A stretch of DNA of 64,000 bases. It comes from a bacterium (GTDB taxonomy: Bacteria > Planctomycetota > Planctomycetia > Pirellulales > Pirellulaceae). Shown piece by piece: positions 8,893 through 18,745 of the stretch. Location: assembly GCA_016124445.1 (NCBI GenBank), contig WGNR01000001.1:310001-374000 (forward strand). The letters are read 5' to 3'. Under the pieces are notes generated by a model that was not told the DNA's origin, searched no databases, and saw only the letters and a program-made list of their open reading frames with translations. Numbering within the stretch: position 1 is the stretch's first letter; every line of letters starts with the position of its first letter. A program made the position numbers and the translations under genes.

Positions 8893-8918
8893 TTTAAAAC
8901 GAGGGAGAAATCAGATTC

Positions 8919-9512
8919 ATGTCGGTCCTATTGGAGCGGCCTACGCTGGTCCTCAACCGCAACTGGCAGCCTGTCGGTGTGGCGTCGGTCGCACGTTCGT
9001 TGACGCAGGTCTTCTGCGGCACGGCTCGTGTTGTCGATCCGCATAGCTACCAGCTTTACACGTGGGAGGATTGGTCGAACTTGGCCCCGGGCAAGGACGA
9101 GCCTTTCATCTCTTCGCAATTGCTGAAGATTCGTATCCCGGAAGTTGTCTCGCTGGTCAACTACGATCGCATTCCGCGTAACACCGTGACATTCAGCCGT
9201 CGCAATGTGTTCAAGCGGGACCAGTACACCTGTCAGTACTGCGGATCGCGGCCTGGCAGCGAGTACCTGACGATCGACCACGTCATCCCACGTAGTAAGG
9301 GAGGAGAATCCTCCTGGGAAAACTGCGTGTTGGCTTGCGTCGACTGTAATCATCGCAAGGCGAACCGGACCCCCGCCGAGGCGCACATGCCGATGCGGAA
9401 GGAACCGATTCGGCCGAGGTGGACTCCGGTCTACGCCGCCAGACGTGTGCGGATAGAGTCCTGGAGTAAGTTCGTCAGCGAAGCTTACTGGGACACGGAA
9501 CTCGACACCTAA
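8919..9512 (+). CDS. HNH endonuclease family protein
   Basis: The 197-residue protein has a C-terminal HNH nuclease module. CQYCGSR provides the first zinc-binding pair, LTIDHVIPRSKGG holds the catalytic Asp-His, WENCVLACVDCNHRK provides the second Cys pair and the final Asn-His. The N-terminal 85 residues (LVLNRNWQPVGVASVARSLTQVF) match the conserved front of a widespread non-phage HNH family found in planctomycetes and actinobacteria. The substrate is unknown. GGGAG lies 11 bases before the ATG. The tRNA-like fold in its leader is unusual and suggests regulation at RNA level. It is not IscB-like: no RuvC or bridge-helix segment is present. Confidence 0.88.
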   Translation: MSVLLERPTLVLNRNWQPVGVASVARSLTQVFCGTARVVDPHSYQLYTWEDWSNLAPGKDEPFISSQLLKIRIPEVVSLVNYDRIPRNTVTFSRRNVFKRDQYTCQYCGSRPGSEYLTIDHVIPRSKGGESSWENCVLACVDCNHRKANRTPAEAHMPMRKEPIRPRWTPVYAARRVRIESWSKFVSEAYWDTELDT

Positions 9513-9552
9513 CAGGCCTGGATGACATACGTTATCTAGGCCTGTTTCTTTT
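9512..9552 (+). terminator. Intrinsic terminator of the HNH gene
   Basis: ACAGGCCT (9512-9519) pairs perfectly with AGGCCTGT (9538-9545) and is followed by TTTCTTTT. The helix begins at the last base of the stop codon. It lies between the convergent HNH and MOSC genes. Confidence 0.8.
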
Positions 9553-9592
9553 GGGTTGCCGTTTTCGTAGTTCCACTTCGTAGAAAATGCTA

Positions 9593-10048
9593 TTACCGGC
9601 TGGAAATCACCCTGACCGAGTCACCAGGGTGAATTTCGCCGGGACGCAGCACGCTGGCAAAATATCCCTTCCATTGTTGGCCATTCTCGCAAGTTCGCCC
9701 GCTGGCCGCTTCAGTCGCATGACATGGCCGCCACCGTTTGACCAGCAAAATCTCGGCCTGGCCCACCGATAGCCGCGTGCCAGGCTCCAACTCGGCTAAG
9801 TCGACTCCAGACAGTGAGATATTCTCACCCACACTTCCTGGCGGAAATGGCTGGGACTCGACATCAAATTGCTGCAGAATCTCCCAATTGAACAGCGTGA
9901 CGGCGCGCTCTTGGGCGTAATGTTCGTCGTAACGGTGCCCGTCTCCCTGAAATCCAGCCAGGGTTAATTCGGCCGAATCGACCGGAAGGCGGGGGATTCC
10001 TCCCTCAGATAGGCAAATCGCAACGACTCGGCCAGTCGACGAATTCAT
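9593..10048 (-). CDS. MOSC domain protein
   Basis: The 151-residue protein is a stand-alone MOSC domain (molybdenum cofactor sulfurase C-terminal fold). Visible signatures are AGFQGDGHRY, the PGSVGENISLSGVDLAELEPGTRLSVG block, and the conserved Cys in RWRPCHATE, which in the family carries or transfers sulfur or binds the molybdenum centre. Stand-alone MOSC proteins such as YiiM and YuaD are linked to detoxification of hydroxylated purines or to Moco chemistry; the substrate here cannot be told. The start ATG at 10048 gives the standard MOSC N-terminus. It converges on the HNH gene. Confidence 0.85.
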   Translation of the reverse strand: MNSSTGRVVAICLSEGGIPRLPVDSAELTLAGFQGDGHRYDEHYAQERAVTLFNWEILQQFDVESQPFPPGSVGENISLSGVDLAELEPGTRLSVGQAEILLVKRWRPCHATEAASGRTCENGQQWKGYFASVLRPGEIHPGDSVRVISSR

Positions 10049-10207
10049 GGGTAATCACCGTAAATGCTTCCGAGGACAATGTTTTCGCCTGCGCGGTGGT
10101 TGACGAACCAGGGGTCAGGCTTTTCTAATTTCATGATTCGGTTCCCGGAGAACGTGCCCCCAGTATCGATGCCAACCGGCGCCAACGAAAACAACCGAAG
10201 GTTTGCA

Positions 10208-10525
10208 ATGCCAGAAGAACTCTTGAATCTGCCTCTATCGACTCCCGATCTCCCCCATGGCCAGACTCACTCGATTGTAGCGGTCGACGACGAGTATGAC
10301 GAAAACACGGAAGACGAATTCGACGAGGATGACTTCGACGACGATTTCGACGAAGACTTCGAAGAGTTCGATGACGAAACTCCAGTCGATGACCAGTCGT
10401 TCGACGACGACCTGATCGATGAGGAAGAAGACGAAGATATGGACGGAGAGTTCTTCGATGAAGATGACGAAGAACGTGAAGAGGGCGAGGAAGACGAAGA
10501 AGAAGCGGAAGAGGACGACGACTAA
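10208..10525 (+). CDS. Extremely acidic small protein
   Basis: Read from the ATG at 10208 the product has 105 residues. After about 28 ordinary residues (MPEELLNLPLS...) the rest is almost only Asp, Glu, Phe and a few Ser/Thr, so the predicted pI is very low. GAAGG lies just upstream, supporting this start over the longer frame from 10064. No domain is recognised; such Asp/Glu-rich proteins occur in planctomycetes and could bind cations or basic proteins, but this is speculation. The long antisense frames (Arg-rich) are shadows of this repeat-like composition. Confidence 0.6.
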   Translation: MPEELLNLPLSTPDLPHGQTHSIVAVDDEYDENTEDEFDEDDFDDDFDEDFEEFDDETPVDDQSFDDDLIDEEEDEDMDGEFFDEDDEEREEGEEDEEEAEEDDD

Positions 10526-10586
10526 CGCGTCCCCGTGAACCGATTCCCCACTCAACGGGTCCAATATCGGGCACCGTTAATCCAAC

Positions 10587-10686
10587 GTAGGGTGCGAGAA
10601 GAGAGGCGAAAGCCGAACGCATCGCACCATTGAAGAAGGCTTGATAACCGTTTTCGGTGCGATACGCTTCGCTGCTCGCACCCTAC
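10587..10686. repeat. 100-bp dispersed inverted-repeat element, copy 1
   Basis: The element begins GTAGGGTGCGA and ends TCGCACCCTAC, an 11-bp perfect terminal inverted repeat, with a nested ATCGCACC / GGTGCGAT pair inside. Its reverse complement matches the element at 23924-24021 along nearly its full length, so the two are the same repeat in opposite orientations. It carries no ORF. It sits between the acidic-protein gene and ileS. It looks like a MITE or a REP/BIME-type repeat. Confidence 0.85.
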
Positions 10687-10714
10687 AAGAACGAAGAGTC
10701 GAATAGGAACTGTT

Positions 10715-10736
10715 AAGGGAGCGATTTCGCTCCCTT
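10715..10736 (+). other. Hairpin in the ileS leader
   Basis: AAGGGAGCG (10715-10723) pairs perfectly with CGCTCCCTT (10728-10736) around a 4-base loop. There is no T-run, so it is not a classical terminator, and no T-box consensus surrounds it. It could shape the ileS leader or protect the 3' end of upstream RNA. Confidence 0.5.
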
Positions 10737-10769
10737 CGGTCATAGATAGCTCGAGGAAGATGAGATTCG

Positions 10770-13700
10770 ATGTTTCAGAGCATCCCCCAAAATGTTTCGT
10801 TTCCCGAAATGGAAACCAAAGTCCTCGAGTTTTGGCAACAGAACCAGATCTATGAAAAGTCGCTCGAAGCCCGCAAAGAGGGCCAGCCGTTTGTCTTCTA
10901 CGAAGGCCCACCAACCGCCAATGGCATGCCCCACCCAGGCCACTGCTTAACTCGGGCCATCAAAGATGTCTTCCCCCGGTATCGCACCATGCGGGGATAC
11001 TACTGCGAGCGCAAAGCCGGCTGGGATACCCATGGCCTGCCGGTCGAAGTGGAAGTGTGTAAAGAGCTCGGCATCCACTCGAAAGAAGAGATCGAAAACT
11101 ACGGCGTCGAACCATTCATCCACAAATGCCAGGCCAGTGTCTGGCGCTACATGCAAGAGTGGGAACGCCTGACACAACGGCTCGGCTTCTGGGTCAATCT
11201 GGAAGAAGCGTACGTCACCTACCACAAAAGCTACGTCGAAAGCGTCTGGTGGTCGCTCAAAAATCTGTACGACCGCGGGCTACTCTACCAGGGCCACAAG
11301 ATCGTCTGGTGGTGGGCTCAAGGCGGAACGGCACTCAGCAGCGGCGAAGTAGGCCAAGGCTATCGCCAGGTCGCCGATCCCAGTGTCTACGTTCGCTTCC
11401 CCTTGCTGGGCGAGGAAAACACTTCGCTGCTGGTTTGGACGACCACTCCTTGGACGCTGCCCAGCAATCAGTTCGCGGCCGTTCACCCGGAACTGACCTA
11501 CGCGACCGTCAAGGACGAAGAGACCGGCGAACTGCTGATCGTCGCCGAGGCTCTCGTCGAAGCACTCGCCGCAAAGGCCAAGCGAACCTGGGAAGTGGTT
11601 GGCACGACCAAGGGTAGCGAGTTGATCGGCAAACGCTACATGCCGCCGTTCGACTACTACTACAAAGACCAAGGCGATACGCAAGGCACACTGAAGTCCG
11701 GCGGTAAAGAGCACATCGCCTGGCGCGTGGTCTCGGCCGACTTCGTTACCACCGACAGCGGAACCGGTTTGGTCCACCAGGCACCCGCTTTCGGTGAAGT
11801 CGACTACGAAGTTCTCGCTGCCGAACAGGATCGCTTCGAGCATGGCGAAGGACCATCGCTCATCTGCGCGGTCGGTCCCGACGGTAAGTTCACCGACGAA
11901 GCCCCCGACTACAAAGGCCGCTGGGTCAAAGAGGCCGACAAGGACATCTCGCGCGAACTGAAGCAGCGCGACATCCTATTTTTGCTAGATCAGTACCTGC
12001 ACGATTATCCCTTCTGCTGGCGAGCCGACGACGATCCGCTTATCCAGTACCCGCGCGAAAGCTGGTTCATCCGCACGACGAAGTTCAAAGACCAGATGCT
12101 GGCCAACAACCAGCAGATCAATTGGCTGCCGGAACATATCCGCGATGGCCGCTTCGGTAACTTCCTGGAAAGCAACGTCGACTGGGCTCTTTCGCGCGAA
12201 CGCTACTGGGGCACGCCGCTGCCGATCTGGGTCTGCGAAGAAACCGGCCGCGGCGAAGCCATCGCCAATTATGCCGAACTGCAAGAGAAGCCAGGTGCTA
12301 CCGGCTTCGACGTTTGGGAGAAAGCCAAAGCCGCCAACCCTGACCTGGTCGACGATCTGAAGATCCACAAGCCGTACATCGACGAGATCACCTACGATTC
12401 GCCGTTCGCCAAGGGCGCGCGCATGAAACGCGTGCCGGAAGTGATCGACTGTTGGTACGACTCCGGTGCGATGCCGTTCGCCCAGTGGGGTTATCCGCAT
12501 CAGGGAGACAAAAACTTCGAGGCCCAGTTCCCGGCCGACTTCATCAGCGAGGCGATCGATCAAACGCGTGGCTGGTTCTACAGCCAGCTGGCGATCAGCA
12601 CGCTGCTGTTTGGTCAGGACGAAGATGGCCAGACCGAGCCGCACGAATATCCGCACCCGTTCAAGAACTGCATCGTGCTGGGCCTGATGCTGGGCGAAGA
12701 TGGGCAGAAGATGTCCAAGAGCAAGCGAAACTATCGCGAGCCCAACGAGATCTTCGATAAGTACGGAGCCGACGCGCTACGCTGGTACCTGTACGCCAAT
12801 CAGCCGCCCTGGACTTCGATCCGCTACAACGAGCAGTCAATCAAAGACAGCATCCCTGAGTTCCTGCTGCGGCTCTGGAATGTGTTCAGCTTCTTTACGA
12901 TCTATGCCAACATCGACGGCTTCGAGCCGGAAACGTCGGCAGGCGATCTCGATAAATCGCTGGCCAATCATTTTGCCGGCGCTGAAGGAGCCCGACCGGT
13001 CGCCAAGCGGAGCGAGCTCGATCGCTGGGTTCTCAGCGAATTAAACCGCACCATCCAAACGGTGGTCGAGCGGATGGATGCCTACGACAACTACAACGCC
13101 TGCGCGGCGATCAACGAGTTCGTCGACGGGCTCTCCAACTGGTACGTTCGCCGCAGCCGCGATCGCTTTTGGGCCAAAGACAAGCAGTCGGCCGATAAGC
13201 TCGATGCCTATTGGACGCTGTACGAATGCTTGCTTGCCACCTGCCAGCTGATCGCCCCGTTCGTGCCGTTCCTGGCCGAGTCGCTGTGGCAAAACCTGGC
13301 TGGCGTGTTCGGCGACAAGGCCAAGTCGAGCGTTCACTTGTGCGACTTCCCAGCTGTCGATGCCAAGGCGATCGATACGCAGCTATCGCAGCGCATGCAG
13401 CTGCTGCGTGAAGTCGCTTCGCTGGGTCGCCAGGCCCGCATGAACGAAAAGCTGAAAGTGCGTCAGCCCCTGAGTAAGGTCGAAGTGGTGCTGGCCGACG
13501 ATACGCATCGCGAGTGGCTTCAGTCGCACAACTCACTGTTGTGCGAAGAGTTGAACGTCAAGCAAATCGACTTCACCCAAGATGCCGACGAGTACATCAA
13601 CTACCAGATCCAGCCCAACTTCAAGCGACTTGGACCGCGTGTCGGCAAGTTGATGCCGGCGGTGAAAAAGGTACTCGGCCAAACCGACGCGGCCGCTTTG

Positions 13701-14129
13701 CTCAATGCCCTGCAAAGCGAGGGCACCTTCACGCTGACGATCGAAGGAGAGTCGCTCACGTTGGACAACGAAGACATCCAGGTTCGGCTGTCCGCCAAAG
13801 AAGGTTGGGCCGCAGCGCAAGGCAAGCTGTGCGTGGTGGTTCTCAACACGGAGCTTACCCCGGAACTGATCCAGGAAGGCCACGTGAAAGACATCGTTCG
13901 CCTGATCCAGGACAAACGCAAAGAACTGGACCTGGAATACACTGCCAAGATTGAGGTTGGTGTGGTCACCGATTCCGACGACGTCCAAACGGCGGTGAAA
14001 TCGCATGCGAGCTACATCCAGGAAGAAACGCTTGCCAGTTCGGTGGAACTTGCCGAGGTCAAAGGTGTCGACCCAACCGAAACCACCATCGCCGATCACG
14101 ATGTCCGCATTTACGTGAAGCCCGTATGA
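10770..14129 (+). CDS. ileS: Isoleucyl-tRNA synthetase, eukaryote-like (type II) form
   Basis: The 1119-residue class I synthetase charges tRNA-Ile. The HIGH-type motif is HPGH (55-58) in the context GMPHPGHCL, and KMSKS is at 647-651. The [10 protein letters not shown] block, the editing domain with its [12 protein letters not shown] motif, and the anticodon-binding region are all present. Length and motif contexts fit the long type II IleRS shared with eukaryotes and some bacteria; members of this group are often insensitive to mupirocin. GAGGAAG precedes the ATG. purN overlaps its stop codon. Confidence 0.96.
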   Translation: MFQSIPQNVSFPEMETKVLEFWQQNQIYEKSLEARKEGQPFVFYEGPPTANGMPHPGHCLTRAIKDVFPRYRTMRGYYCERKAGWDTHGLPVEVEVCKELGIHSKEEIENYGVEPFIHKCQASVWRYMQEWERLTQRLGFWVNLEEAYVTYHKSYVESVWWSLKNLYDRGLLYQGHKIVWWWAQGGTALSSGEVGQGYRQVADPSVYVRFPLLGEENTSLLVWTTTPWTLPSNQFAAVHPELTYATVKDEETGELLIVAEALVEALAAKAKRTWEVVGTTKGSELIGKRYMPPFDYYYKDQGDTQGTLKSGGKEHIAWRVVSADFVTTDSGTGLVHQAPAFGEVDYEVLAAEQDRFEHGEGPSLICAVGPDGKFTDEAPDYKGRWVKEADKDISRELKQRDILFLLDQYLHDYPFCWRADDDPLIQYPRESWFIRTTKFKDQMLANNQQINWLPEHIRDGRFGNFLESNVDWALSRERYWGTPLPIWVCEETGRGEAIANYAELQEKPGATGFDVWEKAKAANPDLVDDLKIHKPYIDEITYDSPFAKGARMKRVPEVIDCWYDSGAMPFAQWGYPHQGDKNFEAQFPADFISEAIDQTRGWFYSQLAISTLLFGQDEDGQTEPHEYPHPFKNCIVLGLMLGEDGQKMSKSKRNYREPNEIFDKYGADALRWYLYANQPPWTSIRYNEQSIKDSIPEFLLRLWNVFSFFTIYANIDGFEPETSAGDLDKSLANHFAGAEGARPVAKRSELDRWVLSELNRTIQTVVERMDAYDNYNACAAINEFVDGLSNWYVRRSRDRFWAKDKQSADKLDAYWTLYECLLATCQLIAPFVPFLAESLWQNLAGVFGDKAKSSVHLCDFPAVDAKAIDTQLSQRMQLLREVASLGRQARMNEKLKVRQPLSKVEVVLADDTHREWLQSHNSLLCEELNVKQIDFTQDADEYINYQIQPNFKRLGPRVGKLMPAVKKVLGQTDAAALLNALQSEGTFTLTIEGESLTLDNEDIQVRLSAKEGWAAAQGKLCVVVLNTELTPELIQEGHVKDIVRLIQDKRKELDLEYTAKIEVGVVTDSDDVQTAVKSHASYIQEETLASSVELAEVKGVDPTETTIADHDVRIYVKPV

Positions 14130-14791
14130 CGCAGCCGACCACGACATGGTCCCGACACACGGCGGAAAATCCGCTGAAGATTGCCGTCATGATTTCAGGC
14201 GGCGGGACGACGCTGCGTAATTTGCTAGTGCGGATTGGCGAAGAGAACTTGCCGCTCAAGATCGTGCAGGTCATCTCGAGTAGCGCAAAAGCGAAAGGGA
14301 TTCAGTACGCCGACGAGGCGAGCATCCCTTGCGAAGTGATCACCGTCCAGGCCTACCCAGAGATCGCCGACTTCTCCGCGGCGATCTTTCACAAGTGCCG
14401 CGAGGCGGGCGTTGAATTAGTTGTGATGGGTGGCTTTTTGAAACAGGTTGCCGTCCCGTCCGACTTCGTGAACCGCGTCATCAACATTCACCCTTCGCTG
14501 ATCCCGTCTTTCTGCGGGGCTGGCTACTACGGCCTTCGCGTTCATTCGGCCGCGATCGAATATGGAGCCAAGGTCAGCGGCTGCACGGTCCATTTCGTTG
14601 ACGACGACTACGACCACGGCCCGATCATCGCCCAACAGGTGGTCGCCGTCCTGCCTGACGACCAACCTGAAGATTTAGCGGCCCGAGTTTTCGAAACTGA
14701 GTGCCAACTCTACCCGGCCACCATCGCCGCCATTGCCGAAGGGCGTGTTTCGGTCTCTGGCCGTAAAGTCACCGTCCGCCCCGCCAGCTAA
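14126..14791 (+). CDS. purN: Phosphoribosylglycinamide formyltransferase
   Basis: The 221-residue protein is GAR transformylase, which adds a formyl group from 10-formyltetrahydrofolate in purine synthesis. The catalytic triad is recognisable: Asn120 and His122 in [13 protein letters not shown], and the Asp in [12 protein letters not shown] (about 163). The N-terminal phosphate loop reads SGGGTTLRN instead of the usual GSNLQA form, a variation seen in divergent PurN. Its ATG overlaps the ileS TGA (ATGA), implying translational coupling. Confidence 0.93.
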   Translation: MTQPTTTWSRHTAENPLKIAVMISGGGTTLRNLLVRIGEENLPLKIVQVISSSAKAKGIQYADEASIPCEVITVQAYPEIADFSAAIFHKCREAGVELVVMGGFLKQVAVPSDFVNRVINIHPSLIPSFCGAGYYGLRVHSAAIEYGAKVSGCTVHFVDDDYDHGPIIAQQVVAVLPDDQPEDLAARVFETECQLYPATIAAIAEGRVSVSGRKVTVRPAS

Positions 14792-15174
14792 CCGCTAGCA
14801 GTGACTGATCTTGCGCAATTGGGGTATCCCTCGAAGCCGCATCCTGGCGCGTCAAACTCTTTGCATTCTTCCCATTTAAACATTTCATGGCGATGGCGAC
14901 ATTCTTTCACTTAATGACGATTTTCTTTCAATTGTATCCTGGCGACTAACCTGTCGATGGTTCATCCTGGATAGATTATCCATTCCCTATGCATTTTGGG
15001 GGTATTTTTGCGTTCTAGTGAGGATATTCCGGTCTGTTTCGATCATACTGCGTGAATTTTGAAAGAATTATGCCATCATCTGATTGATTATTGGCAATTA
15101 GGGATGCATAATCTAGGTGATTTGACTCGACTGAGTTATCCCATTCCCCATCCCAGACCCCAACCTCCCCCTTC
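14792..15174 (+). promoter_or_regulatory. AT-rich control region of the microcompartment operon
   Basis: This 383-base gene-free stretch is AT-rich compared with its surroundings. It carries two direct TTCTTTCA octamers exactly 21 bases apart (14902-14909 and 14923-14930, two helical turns) and one inverted TGAAAGAA (15060-15067). An ATTATG/CATAAT inverted pair lies near 15068-15110. Repeated CTTTC-type half-sites are common in operators of DeoR-family repressors, and the first gene downstream is such a regulator. The operator role is inferred from spacing and context. Confidence 0.5.
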
Positions 15175-15978
15175 ATGCAAGCGGACGTTCGACGAACGCG
15201 ACTCCTGGAACTGGTGCGAGCCCGTGGCTTCGCCTCGTTGCCGGAATTAGCGCAAGAGTTGGAAGTGTCCGAATCGACGGTCCGACGCGACGTCGAGCAA
15301 CTGGAAGAGGCTGGGTCGGCTCGCAGGACGCACGGGGGCGTTTTTTACACGGGCCCTTCTCCGAACTTGCCCCACTTCGAACTTCGCCACGAGATGCAGT
15401 GGAGCAAGAAGCGGCAGATCGCGAAGGCCGCGGCTCAACTGATCGAGGAAGGCGACACCGTCATTCTCGATGGCGGAAGCACCACCTACGAACTGGCCCA
15501 GATGCTGGTCGGTCGTACGTTGCAGGTCGTCACCAATTCATTGCCGGTGGCCAACTTGTTCATGGCCAGCAGCACAACCGAATTGATCCTGCTGGGTGGC
15601 TATGTCCACAGTGCGACGGGCGTTTCACTCGGACCGTATGCCAACGAGATGATCTCGAGGCTCAGTGCTCGGCGTGCCGTTTTAAGCGTTGCCGGGATTA
15701 CCGAACAAGGGTTGTACAACAGCAACCTACTATTGGTTGAAACGGAACGAGCCATGATGAAGGCGGGCGGCGAAGTGATTATCGTCGCCGACAGCACCAA
15801 GTTTGGTCGTCAAAGCTTGGCTCAGATGTGTGAACTATCGGAGGTCGACAAACTTGTGGTCGATCACGAGATTTCGCCTGCATGGCAGCAACGTGTGCAA
15901 GAAGCCGGAGTCGAACTGTTGATCGCCCCTGCCGAGATGGCGATCCTCGACCGCCCCATTTCCCACAAAGCCAGTTAA
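15175..15978 (+). CDS. DeoR-family transcriptional regulator of the BMC operon
   Basis: The 267-residue protein has an N-terminal winged helix-turn-helix (about 6-58, with LAQELEVSESTVRRDVEQLEEAG, the DeoR recognition helix) and a C-terminal sugar-phosphate-binding domain with ILDGGSTTYELAQ and TNSLPVANL. DeoR proteins usually repress sugar catabolic genes until a phosphorylated sugar binds. It is the first gene of the microcompartment operon, 24 bases ahead of pduL, as in other planctomycete loci. The ligand is likely a fucose or rhamnose pathway intermediate (inference). Confidence 0.92.
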   Translation: MQADVRRTRLLELVRARGFASLPELAQELEVSESTVRRDVEQLEEAGSARRTHGGVFYTGPSPNLPHFELRHEMQWSKKRQIAKAAAQLIEEGDTVILDGGSTTYELAQMLVGRTLQVVTNSLPVANLFMASSTTELILLGGYVHSATGVSLGPYANEMISRLSARRAVLSVAGITEQGLYNSNLLLVETERAMMKAGGEVIIVADSTKFGRQSLAQMCELSEVDKLVVDHEISPAWQQRVQEAGVELLIAPAEMAILDRPISHKAS

Positions 15979-16002
15979 ATCCCACAAACGGGTTTCCATA
16001 GC

Positions 16003-16713
<711 letters not shown>

Positions 16714-16722
16714 GCGAGAACA

Positions 16723-16788
16723 CGCTTTCGTTGGCCTCAGTGATTTGCAACGTGAGTCCTCCGTAAGGGGCCAGCGAAGGCGTTTTTT
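16723..16788 (+). terminator. Terminator or attenuator between pduL and shell genes
   Basis: CGCTTTCGTTGGCC (16723-16736) pairs along all 14 positions (two G-U) with GGCCAGCGAAGGCG (16769-16782), followed at once by six T. The loop is about 32 bases and contains a smaller CTCA/TGAG pair. Inside the BMC operon this would lower read-through from the regulator-pduL part, implying a second promoter or RNA processing for the shell genes. Confidence 0.65.
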
Positions 16789-16876
16789 AAGATCCGTGTT
16801 GAGAAGAAATCGCTGCTGATTTTCAGGAGCGACAAGAAGTAACGGTTTCCTTTTTTTGTTCGGGAGATTGAACCCC

Positions 16877-17182
16877 ATGGCGAAAGTAATGGAAGCGTTG
16901 GGCATGATCGAAACCAAGGGCTTTGTGACCTTGGTGGAAGCCACCGACGCAATGTTGAAAGCAGCCAACGTGACGTTCGTTGGTTGGGACAAAGTTGGTA
17001 GCGGGCTGGTTTCCGCTTTCATCACCGGCGATGTCGCCGCAGTGAAAGCTGCGACCGATGCAGGTGCTGCCGCGGCTGGCCGTCTGGGCGAAGTCGTCAG
17101 CGTGCAGGTCATTCCACGACCACACGAAGACATCGGCATCGTTCTGCCGCCACCAGTTAAGTCGGTCATGAGCGCCGAATAG
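16877..17182 (+). CDS. BMC-H shell protein 1 (hexameric, Pfam00936)
   Basis: The 101-residue protein is a single BMC domain. [28 protein letters not shown] is the typical start (seen at about residues 5-31), and the pore loop reads KVGSGLVS. A short Pro/Ser tail follows VLPPPV. Hexamers of such proteins tile the facets of the microcompartment. The ATG at 16877 is preceded by GGGAG; an upstream in-frame ATG at 16856 adds seven residues foreign to the family. It is followed 40 bases later by a second BMC-H gene. Confidence 0.95.
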   Translation: MAKVMEALGMIETKGFVTLVEATDAMLKAANVTFVGWDKVGSGLVSAFITGDVAAVKAATDAGAAAAGRLGEVVSVQVIPRPHEDIGIVLPPPVKSVMSAE

Positions 17183-17222
17183 TCCTAACCTCTAACGAAA
17201 CAACCGCGAAGGAATAATAACC

Positions 17223-17492
17223 ATGCAAAATGCAATTGGTTTGATTGAAACCAAAGGTCTGGTTGGCCTGGTCGAAGCGACCGACGCCATGGCAAAGGCC
17301 GCCAACGTCAAGATTGTAAAGCGCGTCAACATCGGCGGCGGCTTGGTCACCACGGTGGTCAGCGGCGACGTCGGTAGCGTTCGTGCTGCCGTCGAAGCTG
17401 GTGCCAATGCTGCTCAGCAAGTTGGCGAACTGACCGGCAGCCACGTCCTGCCCCGTCCGGCCGAAGGTCTGGTCGACGTTTACTTCAGCTAA
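17223..17492 (+). CDS. BMC-H shell protein 2 (hexameric, Pfam00936)
   Basis: The 89-residue protein is a minimal BMC-H. It shares the [19 protein letters not shown] front with its neighbour, but the pore motif is NIGGGLVT instead of VGSG, giving a Gly-rich pore as in classic metabolite-permeable hexamers. GAAGGAATAA lies before the ATG. The pair of BMC-H paralogs with different pores suggests two facet proteins with different permeability. It ends without the C-terminal tail of paralog 1. Confidence 0.95.
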   Translation: MQNAIGLIETKGLVGLVEATDAMAKAANVKIVKRVNIGGGLVTTVVSGDVGSVRAAVEAGANAAQQVGELTGSHVLPRPAEGLVDVYFS

Positions 17493-17553
17493 ACCGCTTG
17501 AATTTGAAGGCCACTAACCCACAGCGCATTCGCAGCGAAAGGAGTCCCAACGC

Positions 17554-18744
17554 ATGAAGGTTCTGGTAGCAAATCTCGGTTCGACCAGTTTCAAGTACCG
17601 CTTGTTCGATATGGACAGCGAAACCCAACTGGCCCGGGGCGGGATCGATCGCATCGGATCTCCAGAAAGCTCTTGCAGCGTTCAGATTGGCGATTGGAAA
17701 GAAGAAGTCACCGATCATGTTCCTGATCATGCGGTGGCGGTTCGCAAATGCCTTTCGCAACTGACCGATGCCGAGCATGGGTGCCTGAAGGATGCTGCTG
17801 AAGTTTCGGCCATTGGATTCAAAGCGGTTCACGGCGGACGTGTTTCCGGCGTACAGCGGGTCACTGACGATGTTCTCTCGGCCATGGCTGAAATGAACGA
17901 AGTCGCACCGGCCCACAACCCGCCTTACATCGCCGCCATGCGATTGCTTTCCGAGCAACTTCCGGAGATTCCGCTGGTTGCCGCCTTTGAGACGGGCTTC
18001 CACCAGACGATTCCCGATCGGAATCGCTACTACGGGATCCCCAAGTCCTGGTCTGACGAGTTTCAGATCAAGAAGTGGGGCTTTCACGGAGCGAGCCATC
18101 GTTACATCGCCACGCGAAGCGCCGAGATCCTGGGAAAAGACGATTTGCGAGTTATCTCGTGTCACCTCGGTGGTAGCAGCAGCTTAACTGCGATCAAAAA
18201 TCGCCAGAGCGTTGCCACGACCATGGGCATGAGCCCGCAAACCGGATTGCCGCAGAACAACCGGGTCGGTGATTTCGATCCGTATGCCCTTCCCTTGCTG
18301 ATGGAAAAGACCGGCAAAAGCCTGACTGAAGTTCTCGCCTACATCGGGAACCAAGGCGGTCTACTCGGTCTTAGTAGCGGCCTAAGTGGGGACATGCGAG
18401 ACCTGGAACAAGCCGCCGATCAGGGCAATTCCGACGCACGTTTGGCCTTGGACATGTTCACCAGCGAAGTTCGCCGCTATTTGGGCGGAATGCTTGTGGA
18501 ACTGGGCGGAGCCGACGCGATCGTCTTCACCGGAGGCATTGGCGAGAACGGCAAGCAATTGCGAAAAGACGTTTGTGCCAACTTACAACAGTTGGGAATC
18601 GAACTGGACGAAAGCAAGAACGACGCCGCGAAAGGCGAGGCTTCCATCCATTCGGAAAACAGCAAAACGCAACTGTGGGTCATTCCGACCAACGAAGAAA
18701 TCATCGTTGCTCGGCAGACCAGGCAGTTGTTGGAGTCGACTTAA
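17554..18744 (+). CDS. ackA: Acetate-kinase-like acyl kinase
   Basis: The 396-residue ASKHA-fold kinase resembles AckA. Visible are Asn7 in [38 protein letters not shown], the Arg of NNRVGDFDP and the late FTGGIGEN. It should transfer phosphate from an acyl-phosphate to ADP. Two deviations stand out: the catalytic Asp of FDTAFH is Glu146 (FETGFH), and the loop normally GLMMGTRSGD reads [10 protein letters not shown]. These may reflect lactyl-phosphate or propionyl-type substrates. No encapsulation peptide is evident. It ends one base before the next ATG. Confidence 0.88.
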   Translation: MKVLVANLGSTSFKYRLFDMDSETQLARGGIDRIGSPESSCSVQIGDWKEEVTDHVPDHAVAVRKCLSQLTDAEHGCLKDAAEVSAIGFKAVHGGRVSGVQRVTDDVLSAMAEMNEVAPAHNPPYIAAMRLLSEQLPEIPLVAAFETGFHQTIPDRNRYYGIPKSWSDEFQIKKWGFHGASHRYIATRSAEILGKDDLRVISCHLGGSSSLTAIKNRQSVATTMGMSPQTGLPQNNRVGDFDPYALPLLMEKTGKSLTEVLAYIGNQGGLLGLSSGLSGDMRDLEQAADQGNSDARLALDMFTSEVRRYLGGMLVELGGADAIVFTGGIGENGKQLRKDVCANLQQLGIELDESKNDAAKGEASIHSENSKTQLWVIPTNEEIIVARQTRQLLEST

Positions 18745-18745
18745 G

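Noticed and set aside
8673..8897. 74-residue plus-strand frame upstream of the HNH gene
   Set aside because: It runs through the tRNA-like fold, has no domain and no good ribosome site.
8919..9512. IscB/HEARO-type OMEGA system
   Set aside because: The HNH protein is only 197 residues without RuvC parts, and the upstream RNA is tRNA-like rather than a long omega-RNA.
10526..10769. T-box riboswitch before ileS
   Set aside because: No T-box sequence or specifier loop can be found; only a dispersed repeat and a simple hairpin are present.
18386..18745. Longer N-terminus for BMC-P 1
   Set aside because: It lies fully inside ackA; the BMC-P fold starts exactly at ATG 18746.
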